Source: Burkholderiales bacterium
GTDB taxonomy: Bacteria > Pseudomonadota > Gammaproteobacteria > Burkholderiales > Burkholderiaceae_E
Assembly: GCA_020348765.1 (NCBI GenBank)
Contig: CP070753.1
Location: 1,486,138-1,491,539 of the forward strand
DNA: 5,402 bases
Reading direction: 5' to 3'
The notes under the pieces were generated by a model. That model searched no databases, was not told the DNA's origin, and was given only the letters and a program-made list of their open reading frames with translations. Shown piece by piece: positions 1 to 5,402 of this stretch. How positions within the stretch are numbered: position 1 is the stretch's first letter; each line of letters starts with the position of its first letter. Both the position numbers and the translations under genes were made by a program.

Positions 1-1
1 C

Positions 2-478
2 AGCTACTGCACGGCCTGCCACGGCTCGGACGCGCGCGGCGCGCCTGGCTACCCGAACCTGACGGACGGCGACTGGCTTTGGGGCAACACCGAGCAGGAC
101 CTGTACACGTCGATCTACGCCGGACGCCAGGCCGCGATGCCGGTACTCGCACCCGCGCTTGGCGGCGACGAGGGCGTCACCAACATGGCGAAGTACGTCA
201 AGAGCCTGTCGACGGGCGAAGCCGACGCGGCGGCGCAGGCGATGCAGCCGATGTTCCTGGCGATCTGCGGCGTCTGTCACGGCGCGGACGGCAAGGGCAA
301 CCCGGCGCTTGGCGCACCGAACCTGACCGACGACACGTGGCTCTATGGCGGCTCGATCGAGACGATCCGGGAGACGATACTGAACGGTCGCAATGGCGTC
401 ATGCCGGCGCACGGTGAGCTGCTGGGGGAAAACCGCAGCAAGATCCTTGCCGCCTACGTTGCGAGCCTGTCACAGTAA
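2..478 (+). CDS. ccoP: Cytochrome c oxidase, cbb3-type, subunit III (diheme CcoP), C-terminal part
   Basis: CcoP carries electrons from the periplasmic cytochrome pool to the catalytic subunit of cbb3 oxidase, a proton-pumping high-affinity terminal oxidase. The reading frame is open from base 2 to the TAA at 476-478, giving 158 residues of a protein that is usually about 300, so the N-terminal membrane anchor and the start are outside the window. Two class I cytochrome c domains in tandem are visible: CTACH (codons at 8-22) and CGVCH (266-280). Each is followed by a Met-Pro that would supply the axial haem ligand (AMPVL at 137, VMPAH at 401) and by the PNLTD(G/D)xxWLxG signature of CcoP/FixP. 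The two halves resemble each other, as expected of the family. The next gene starts 3 nt after the stop. An internal Met at 137 is not the start, because the first haem motif lies upstream of it. Confidence 0.95.
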   Translation, partial: SYCTACHGSDARGAPGYPNLTDGDWLWGNTEQDLYTSIYAGRQAAMPVLAPALGGDEGVTNMAKYVKSLSTGEADAAAQAMQPMFLAICGVCHGADGKGNPALGAPNLTDDTWLYGGSIETIRETILNGRNGVMPAHGELLGENRSKILAAYVASLSQ

Positions 479-481
479 GTA

Positions 482-771
482 ATGATCAGCGAAGATTACC
501 GTGGCGCCAGGCAGTGGAGCCGTGACAAGCAAGCGGTGTTTACCGTCGCGTGGATATCCTTCCTCGTCGCGGCCATCGGCACCATGGTGTTCTTCGCGCT
601 GTTCGACCCGGTAGACCTGACCGGCATCTTTGACGACGATCTCGATATCGGTCGCGACGCAGGCTACGCGGCCGGTTTCTTCTTTTTCTGGGTGCTGTGC
701 GCCTTGTGTTCCGGCGTGACGGCCTATCTCATTCGTACCGCGCCCAAGCGCGCAGCCAAGCGCCGACAATA

Positions 772-772
<1 letters not shown>
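482..772 (+). CDS. Small two-helix membrane protein, unknown function, in the cbb3 operon
   Basis: No named family is recognised. The 96-residue product has a charged N-terminus (about 1-18), a first membrane segment at about 20-41, the motif FDPVDLT at 41-47, an acidic loop (DDDLD, 51-55), a second membrane segment at about 60-84 containing four consecutive Phe followed by Trp (66-70), and a basic tail rich in Lys and Arg. Basic residues at both ends suggest both termini face the cytoplasm with the acidic loop outside. The start follows the ccoP stop by only 3 nt with no clear Shine-Dalgarno, so translation is probably coupled to ccoP. Its stop overlaps the ccoG start in TAATG. The protein at 2462-2833 is a clear homologue (AW, DPxDxT, FW, Sx2T positions all match). 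A role in cbb3 assembly or stability is inferred from position only; it could also be a diverged CcoQ-like accessory subunit, although CcoQ normally has one helix. Confidence 0.8.
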
Positions 773-2157
<1,385 letters not shown>

Positions 2158-2176
2158 GCGCGCGCCCGGGCCTTCC

Positions 2177-2184
2177 GAGGAGAT
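2177..2184 (+). promoter_or_regulatory. Ribosome binding site of the FixH-like gene
   Basis: GAGGAGAT lies 3 nt before the ATG at 2188 and is the best Shine-Dalgarno sequence on the + strand of the operon. The two preceding genes rely on start/stop coupling, so this site marks independent initiation after the 30-nt gap behind ccoG and fixes the start of the short downstream gene. Confidence 0.7.
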
Positions 2185-2187
2185 CGT

Positions 2188-2442
2188 ATGACCGATGTCC
2201 GCGACGAACAGCCAGCCGGCCGCCGCTCCAGCTGGCGCGAGCCGTATCTGTGGCTGGTCCTGGCCGCACCGGTGGTCGCGGTGATCGCCGGACTGACCAC
2301 GGTCGTGATCGCGTACCGGGGCGCAGACCAGATCGTCCAGGACCCGCCGGCGGCGAGCCGGGCCGAGTCGATGTCGCTGCGGCCGGCGGTTGCGGCCCGC
2401 AACCAGGCCGCGGCCGCGGCCTCGGGCGACGAGCGGCGCTAG
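2188..2442 (+). CDS. Short FixH-like membrane protein
   Basis: The 84-residue product has the N-terminal pattern of FixH/CcoH: an aromatic segment SWREPYLWLVLAAPV (residues 15-29), one membrane helix (about 19-43) and the exit motif YRGADQIVQD (43-52), where FixH proteins usually read a similar A-x-x-D-x-(L/V)-V-x-DDYY. After residue 52 it departs from the family. The expected Tyr-Tyr-Lys stretch and the periplasmic domain are absent, and the last 30 residues are Ala/Arg-rich low-complexity sequence. CcoH/FixH is a single-helix protein needed for cbb3 assembly or stability, and position right after ccoG is its usual place, which supports the call. Neighbouring frames do not restore a Tyr-Tyr-Lys motif, so a simple frameshift is unlikely. 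Start set by the strong Shine-Dalgarno at 2177-2184. Homology is judged by eye, so the gene symbol is withheld. Confidence 0.7.
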   Translation: MTDVRDEQPAGRRSSWREPYLWLVLAAPVVAVIAGLTTVVIAYRGADQIVQDPPAASRAESMSLRPAVAARNQAAAAASGDERR

Positions 2443-2448
2443 CGCCGC
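2433..2448. repeat. 16-bp perfect palindrome across the FixH-like stop codon
   Basis: GCGGCGCTAGCGCCGC reads the same on both strands and is centred on the TAG stop at 2440-2442. As RNA it could fold into a six-pair GC stem with a CUAG loop, just before the next gene's start at 2462. No T-run follows, so it is not a standard intrinsic terminator. In DNA this GC-rich, chance is a real alternative. Confidence 0.6.
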
Positions 2449-2461
2449 GAGCCGGGGCGAC

Positions 2462-2833
2462 ATGGACCAGCGGGCGCAGTCCGGTGCGGCGGCCGGCGGC
2501 AGCGGGCGGGTGCTCGCGCAGCGGGTGATGTGGATCGCATGGCCGGCGTTCCTGATGGCCGGCGTGCTCGAGATGCTCTTGTTCGCAATGGTCGATCCGG
2601 CCGACGTGACCTGGTTCGGCGAGCCGCTCGCATGGTCACGCACCGCGATCTATTCGGTCGCGTTCTTCGCTTTCTGGCTGCTGATGATCTGCTCGAGCGC
2701 GCTGACGGTGCTGCTCGAGCAGACGCCGGCGGCCGGGAATCAGCGCGCCGGTGCTGCCGGCCGCGCGGCCGGCACAAACGCCCCCCGCGCGACCGGCGAC
2801 TCGGGCGACGATCGCCGCAATCCGGGCGGTTAG
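2462..2833 (+). CDS. Second small two-helix membrane protein, homologous to the one at 482-772
   Basis: No named family is recognised. The 123-residue product has a Gly/Ala-rich N-terminus, a first membrane segment at about 22-44, the motif VDPADVT (44-50), a short loop (WFGEPLAWSR, 51-60), a second segment at about 62-86, and an Ala/Gly/Arg-rich tail (about 88-123) that looks disordered. Aligned with the protein at 482-772, the following positions match: A26, W27, F30, L31, A33, M38, F41, A42, D45, P46, D48, T50, then R60, Y64, F71, W72, L74, S79 and T82. The start at 2462 follows the previous stop by 19 nt and has a weak GGGGCG Shine-Dalgarno. The Met at 2528 is possible and keeps both helices; the Met at 2390 lies inside the previous gene. 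E37 in the first helix is a charged residue in the membrane. Function is unknown; a cbb3-related role is inferred from context. Confidence 0.8.
   Translation: MDQRAQSGAAAGGSGRVLAQRVMWIAWPAFLMAGVLEMLLFAMVDPADVTWFGEPLAWSRTAIYSVAFFAFWLLMICSSALTVLLEQTPAAGNQRAGAAGRAAGTNAPRATGDSGDDRRNPGG
2755..2774. repeat. 20-bp perfect palindrome in the tail of the small membrane protein gene
   Basis: TGCCGGCCGCGCGGCCGGCA is a perfect 20-bp dyad inside the coding tail of the gene at 2462-2833, about 57 bases before its stop. As RNA it could form an eight-pair stem closed by a GCGC loop. It has no following T-run. It encodes part of the Ala/Gly/Arg-rich low-complexity tail, so it may reflect base composition rather than function. 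Confidence 0.6.
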
Positions 2834-2855
2834 GCGCTGCGGTCCGCAACCGTCC
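2824..2855. terminator. Possible hairpin between the convergent operon end and fnr end
   Basis: GGGCGGTT (2824-2831) can pair with AACCGTCC (2848-2855) through eight pairs, one of them G-U, with a 16-nt loop that itself holds a small GCGG/CCGC dyad. The stem covers the stop codon of the operon's last visible gene and lies in the 64-nt gap before the end of fnr. There is no T-run on either side, so a role as an intrinsic terminator is only a guess from position. Confidence 0.25.
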
Positions 2856-2897
2856 CGAGCCGGGCAGACTGCCGACCGGAACGCGTCGAATCGGGAC

Positions 2898-3638
2898 TCA
2901 GGTCCCGGTGCAGTGCTCGACCATCGAGCGCAGCGCCCCGGTATCCTTGAGCCGGATCTCGCGCTGGCTCACCTCGACCATCCCCATCTCGTTGAAACGC
3001 GAGAAGGCACGGCTGACGGTCTCGAGCTTCAGCCCCAGGTAGCTGCCGATCTCCTGACGGCTCATGCGCAGCACGAAGCTGTTCGGCGAGAACCCGCGCG
3101 CACGCATGCGCTCGGACATGTTGAGCAGGAAGGTCGCCAGCCGCTCCTCGGCACGCATGTTTCCGAGCAGCAGCATCAGGCCCTGATCGTTGACCAGTTC
3201 ACGACTCATGACCCGATGGAAGTGGTGCTGCAGCGCCGTGTGCTCGCGCGACAGCTCCTCGAGCTGCTCGAACGGGATCACACAGACCTCGGAATCCTCG
3301 AGCGCCACCGCATCGCAGGCATGCCGCTGCAGGCCGATGCCGTCCAGGCCGAGGATCTCTCCCGCCATGCGGAATCCGGTCACCTGCTCGCGCCCGTCCT
3401 GGGTCGTGACTCGGGTCTTGAACGAGCCGACCCGGATCGCATACAGCGACCCGAAACCGTCGCCGGCGTGGAACAGCTCCTGATAGCGCTTGATCTTGCG
3501 CCGCGTTCCGACGATCGCCTCGACCTCTTCGATCTCCTGGGACGACAGGCCGGGCGGCAGGCACAGGTCGCGGACCGTGCACTCGGCGCAAGCGACCCGG
3601 ATCGGTTTGTTCATCGGGTGAACGCTGCTACTGGCCAA
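2898..3638 (-). CDS. fnr: FNR/ANR-type oxygen-sensing transcription regulator
   Basis: FNR binds an O2-labile [4Fe-4S] cluster. With the cluster intact it dimerises and binds TTGAT-N4-ATCAA sites to switch genes to low-oxygen metabolism. The 246-residue product has all the key residues in E. coli register with an offset of three: cluster ligands C17, C20, C26 and C119 (E. coli C20, C23, C29, C122), L25 next to the cluster, and D151 in the dimerisation helix. The helix-turn-helix at about 193-214 carries E206, S209 and R210, the residues that read the FNR box. A cyclic-nucleotide-type beta barrel fills about 40-140. C108 is an extra Cys. The start is the TTG at 3638, because AGGGAGAG lies 6 nt upstream; the ATG at 3614 would shorten it by eight residues and has no good Shine-Dalgarno. 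It converges with the cbb3 maturation genes and diverges from hemN, whose upstream region carries FNR boxes. Confidence 0.96.
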   Translation of the reverse strand: MASSSVHPMNKPIRVACAECTVRDLCLPPGLSSQEIEEVEAIVGTRRKIKRYQELFHAGDGFGSLYAIRVGSFKTRVTTQDGREQVTGFRMAGEILGLDGIGLQRHACDAVALEDSEVCVIPFEQLEELSREHTALQHHFHRVMSRELVNDQGLMLLLGNMRAEERLATFLLNMSERMRARGFSPNSFVLRMSRQEIGSYLGLKLETVSRAFSRFNEMGMVEVSQREIRLKDTGALRSMVEHCTGT

Positions 3639-3644
3639 TCGGAA

Positions 3645-3652
3645 CTCTCCCT
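3645..3652 (-). promoter_or_regulatory. Ribosome binding site of fnr (supports TTG start)
   Basis: On the minus strand AGGGAGAG stands 6 nt before TTG at 3638. This strong, well-spaced Shine-Dalgarno is the reason for preferring the TTG over the ATG eight codons later. Confidence 0.7.
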
Positions 3653-3669
3653 GAGTCGCGTGCGAGTCC

Positions 3670-3682
3670 TGTCATGATGACA
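3670..3682. promoter_or_regulatory. 13-bp dyad near the fnr transcription start (possible operator)
   Basis: TGTCAT-G-ATGACA is a perfect inverted repeat with a one-base centre. It lies 31 bp upstream of the fnr start codon and directly downstream of the candidate -10 element, so it would cover the predicted transcription start. It does not match the FNR box. Which protein would bind it cannot be told from the sequence. Confidence 0.4.
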
Positions 3683-3710
3683 TCTATACATCGCTTCTGG
3701 CCCTTGTGCC
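3683..3710 (-). promoter_or_regulatory. Candidate fnr promoter
   Basis: Read on the minus strand, TATAGA (3683-3688) matches four of six -10 positions and GGCACA (3705-3710) matches three of six -35 positions, with a 16-bp spacer. Transcription would begin near 3676, giving a leader of about 38 nt that contains the Shine-Dalgarno. The -35 match is poor, so an activator may be needed; the inverted repeat just upstream is a candidate site. Confidence 0.3.
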
Positions 3711-3729
3711 ATCCCCCGAAGTGGGGATG
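3710..3729. promoter_or_regulatory. Inverted repeat upstream of the candidate fnr promoter
   Basis: CATCCCC (3710-3716) and GGGGATG (3723-3729) form a seven-base inverted repeat with a 6-bp centre. Its midpoint is about 43 bp upstream of the predicted fnr transcription start, a position typical of activators that touch RNA polymerase next to the -35 region. It is not an FNR box and no known binding protein is recognised. Confidence 0.35.
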
Positions 3730-3766
3730 CCCGATGTTCTGAGGGGCCGGTGCCGCGGGCGCCGAT

Positions 3767-3847
3767 CGGGCGCGACCCGGGCGCGACCCGGGCGCGACTC
3801 GGGCGCGACTCGGGCGCGACTCGGGCGCGACTCGGGCGCGACTCGGG
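3767..3847. repeat. 11-bp tandem repeat, seven copies
   Basis: The unit CGGGCGCGACY occurs seven times in a row, followed by a partial eighth (CGGG, 3844-3847). The first two copies end in C and the next five in T; otherwise they are identical. The period is not a multiple of three and the array lies between divergent genes, so it is non-coding; the long frames read through it exist only because it lacks stops. A related CGCGACTC stands in opposite orientation at 3653-3660, beside the fnr Shine-Dalgarno. A slippage-prone minisatellite, or a set of protein sites on nearly the same helix face, are both possible. Confidence 0.9.
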
Positions 3848-3878
3848 TGCCGCAGGCAGCTCGGGCCGCGACAAGCTT

Positions 3879-3892
3879 TTAACATGGATCAA
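3879..3892. promoter_or_regulatory. Weak candidate FNR box
   Basis: TTAAC-ATGG-ATCAA matches TTGAT-N4-ATCAA at eight of ten positions, with one perfect half. Its centre is 71 bp upstream of the stronger box. It lies right after the tandem repeats and could be a second site for hemN or a site affecting fnr. It could also be chance. Confidence 0.4.
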
Positions 3893-3949
3893 GGCACTCA
3901 ACAAACGAGCCGCGCACGGGCTCGCTGATTCGGGTTGCGGTGTGCCTCG

Positions 3950-3963
3950 TTGACCGAAATCAA
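3950..3963. promoter_or_regulatory. FNR/ANR box upstream of hemN
   Basis: TTGAC-CGAA-ATCAA matches the FNR consensus TTGAT-N4-ATCAA at nine of ten positions. Its centre (3956.5) is about 41 bp upstream of base 3998, the classic spacing for an FNR-activated promoter, and a -10-like CATAGT (3985-3990) lies where such a promoter needs it. hemN is a known FNR/ANR target in several proteobacteria and fnr is the neighbouring gene, so activation of hemN at low oxygen is the likely reading. Confidence 0.75.
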
Positions 3964-3984
3964 AAACCGCGGCGCGCCCGCATG

Positions 3985-3990
3985 CATAGT
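3985..3990 (+). promoter_or_regulatory. Candidate -10 element of hemN
   Basis: CATAGT matches four of six bases of TATAAT and lies 21 bp after the FNR box, as expected for a class II FNR promoter lacking a good -35. Transcription would start at about 3997, on or next to the proposed hemN start codon. Confidence 0.35.
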
Positions 3991-3996
3991 GTGCGC

Positions 3997-5402
3997 ATGA
4001 ATGTTCCAGCCGTCGTGCAGACGATCCGTCCCGGCGAACAGCGCGCTCCGCGCCCGAGTGCAGAACTGCTCGGGCGCTTTGACATCCACGGGCCGCGGTA
4101 CACCTCGTATCCGACCGCGGATCGCTTCGTCGAGGCGTTCGACGCCAGCACCCTGACCCGCTGGCTCGACCGGCGCCAGCTCGGCGGACGCGCGGCGGAC
4201 ATGTCGGTGTACGTGCACGTGCCGTTCTGCGACTCGCTGTGCTACTTCTGCGCCTGCAACAAGATCGTCACGCGGCACCGCAGCATGGGCGCCGACTATC
4301 TGCGCTACCTCGAGCGCGAGTCGATGCTGTATCGGGAGGCGATCGGCGAGGCCGGACAAGTCAGTCAGCTGCACCTTGGCGGTGGCACGCCGACGTTCCT
4401 GTCCGACGACGAGCTGGCCACGATGATGCAGACGCTCGGCAAGGCGTTCACGATCGCGCCCGACTCGGAGATCTCGATCGAGATCGACCCGCGCACGGCC
4501 GATCGCGAGCGGCTGAGCCATCTGCGGGCGCTGGGCTTCAACCGGGTCAGCTTCGGCGTGCAGGACTTCGATCTGGACGTGCAGACCGCGGTGCACCGGG
4601 TCCAGTCGACCGAACAGGTGTTCGATCTGGTCGCCAGCGCGCGCGAGCTCGGCTTCCTCTCGATCAACGTCGACCTGATCTACGGTCTGCCGCGCCAGAC
4701 CGAAGCCTCGTTCGCGCGCACGATCGATCTGGTGGCGCAGTTGCGGCCCGATCGCATCGCCTTGTACGCGTACGCGCACCTTCCCGAGCGGTTCAAGCCG
4801 CAGCGGCGCATCGTCGCCGGCGAACTGCCCGTGGCCGCCGCCAAGATCTCGATGCTCGCGCACGCGCTCGATCGGCTGCTCGACGCCGGCTACCTGTACA
4901 TCGGGATGGACCATTTCGCGCTGCCCGACGATCCGCTCGCGGTGGCGCGCCGCCAGGGGCGGCTGCATCGCAACTTCCAGGGCTACACGACCCACCCGGA
5001 CGGCGACCTGATCGCGCTCGGCGTCTCGGCGATCAGCCGCATCGGGCCGACCTACAGCCAGAACGCGAAGACCCTGAACGAGTACTACGACATGCTCGAC
5101 CAGGGGCAGCTTCCGGTGTGCCGAGGCATCGAGCTGACGCGCGACGACCTGCTGCGCCGGGCCGTCATCATGGCGCTGATGTGCCAGGGGCGGGTGTCGT
5201 TCGAGGCGATCGAGTCCGCGTTCCTGATCCGGTTCCCGGAGTACTTCGCCGGCGAGCTCGAGCGCATGCGCGAGTTCGAGGACATGGGGCTGGTCACGGT
5301 CGGTGACGGCTGGCTCGAAGTGACGCCGATGGGCTGGTTCTTCGTGCGTGCGGTGGCCATGGCTTTCGATCGCTACATGCAGCACCGGCGCGCCACCAGC
5401 GG
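3997..5402 (+). CDS. hemN: Oxygen-independent coproporphyrinogen III oxidase (radical SAM), 3' end cut by window
   Basis: HemN converts coproporphyrinogen III to protoporphyrinogen IX by two decarboxylations using S-adenosylmethionine radicals, letting haem be made without O2. Visible features are the family N-terminus GPRYTSYPTA, the radical SAM cluster motif CDSLCYFC (C78, C82, C85, followed by C87 as in E. coli CYFCGC), the SAM-binding GGGTPT at about 128-133, ISIEIDPR, NVDLIYGLPRQT, YAHLPERF, GMDHFALPDD and HRNFQGYTT. A C-terminal HemN domain runs almost to the end. 468 codons are present with no stop; E. coli HemN is 457 long, so only a few residues should be missing. The start is uncertain: in-frame ATGs at 3982 and 3997 and a GTG at 4015 all lack a Shine-Dalgarno. 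3997 is chosen because it coincides with the predicted transcription start. Haem demand of cbb3 oxidase and low-oxygen control by FNR link it to its neighbours. Confidence 0.95.
   Translation, partial: MNVPAVVQTIRPGEQRAPRPSAELLGRFDIHGPRYTSYPTADRFVEAFDASTLTRWLDRRQLGGRAADMSVYVHVPFCDSLCYFCACNKIVTRHRSMGADYLRYLERESMLYREAIGEAGQVSQLHLGGGTPTFLSDDELATMMQTLGKAFTIAPDSEISIEIDPRTADRERLSHLRALGFNRVSFGVQDFDLDVQTAVHRVQSTEQVFDLVASARELGFLSINVDLIYGLPRQTEASFARTIDLVAQLRPDRIALYAYAHLPERFKPQRRIVAGELPVAAAKISMLAHALDRLLDAGYLYIGMDHFALPDDPLAVARRQGRLHRNFQGYTTHPDGDLIALGVSAISRIGPTYSQNAKTLNEYYDMLDQGQLPVCRGIELTRDDLLRRAVIMALMCQGRVSFEAIESAFLIRFPEYFAGELERMREFEDMGLVTVGDGWLEVTPMGWFFVRAVAMAFDRYMQHRRATS

Larger units (their letters stand above)
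3639..3996. other. Intergenic region between divergent fnr and hemN
   Basis: This 358-bp stretch holds no convincing gene. From the fnr side it contains the fnr leader with its ribosome site, a 13-bp dyad, a weak promoter, a CATCCCC/GGGGATG inverted repeat, the 11-bp tandem repeats, a weak FNR box, about 57 bp without a recognised signal (3893-3949), and the strong FNR box with a -10-like element before hemN. Confidence 0.8.

Noticed and set aside
697..771. A longer N-terminus for ccoG starting at 697
   Set aside because: It would overlap 76 bases of the upstream gene and adds a non-family extension; the TAATG start at 772 gives the normal N-terminus.
2390..2461. A longer N-terminus for the second small membrane protein starting at 2390
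   Set aside because: It lies within the FixH-like gene and adds only Arg/Pro-rich sequence; the ATG at 2462 is spaced normally after the previous stop.
2751..3677. A 308-codon open frame on the plus strand
   Set aside because: It is antisense to fnr, whose cluster ligands and helix-turn-helix are all in place.
3690..3712. A sigma-54 promoter for fnr based on TGGCAC on the minus strand
   Set aside because: The -24-like half is present but the required GC of the -12 element is missing at the fixed spacing.
3767..3847. The 11-bp repeats as a CRISPR array or plasmid-type iterons
   Set aside because: The units are contiguous with no spacers, so they are not CRISPR; there is no replication initiator gene or AT-rich stretch nearby to suggest an origin.
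3611..3904. Minus-strand open frames (97 and 85 codons) with an SRPSRARVAPE-type 11-residue repeat
   Set aside because: The peptide repeat is just the 11-bp DNA repeat read three units at a time; the repeat has no stops in any frame. These frames overlap the fnr start and promoter and have no domain.
3898..5385. A 495-codon open frame on the minus strand
   Set aside because: It is antisense to hemN, which has full family motifs; the opposite frame gives composition-driven sequence without a domain.

Overview
The window is GC-rich, with strong G/C bias at third codon positions, and reads as a respiratory/microaerobic locus of a beta- or gammaproteobacterium. Support for that: the O2 sensor is a true FNR/ANR type (C-x2-C-x5-C near the N-terminus plus a central Cys, and an E-x2-S-R recognition helix), and it sits beside hemN and a cbb3-oxidase maturation cluster. 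A closer taxonomic call is not safe from sequence alone.

Layout, left to right. (1) Bases 2-478, + strand: C-terminal half of the diheme cytochrome subunit CcoP of cbb3 oxidase; its N-terminus and ccoN/O lie outside. (2) 482-772, +: small two-helix membrane protein of unknown function, 3 nt after ccoP. (3) 772-2157, +: ccoG, membrane-bound double [4Fe-4S] cupric reductase for oxidase assembly, with a TAATG overlap to the previous gene. (4) 2188-2442, +: short FixH-like one-helix protein. (5) 2462-2833, +: second small two-helix protein, visibly homologous to (2). (6) 2898-3638, - strand: fnr, convergent with the operon. (7) 3639-3996: intergenic region between divergent fnr and hemN, holding a candidate fnr promoter with two dyads, a seven-copy 11-bp tandem repeat, and one strong and one weak FNR box. 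(8) 3997-5402, +: hemN, oxygen-independent coproporphyrinogen III oxidase, cut by the window end near its C-terminus.

How the parts fit: FNR loses its Fe-S cluster in O2 and activates genes at low O2. cbb3 oxidase is the high-affinity terminal oxidase used then, CcoG reduces copper for its active site, and HemN makes haem precursors without O2. The good FNR box before hemN gives a direct sequence link between regulator and target. The cbb3 promoter is outside the window, so its control cannot be read here.

Nothing here is clearly a new system. The parts least explained by known families are the two paralogous small membrane proteins that bracket ccoG and the FixH-like gene, the curtailed FixH-like protein, and the dyads and tandem repeats in the non-coding DNA.
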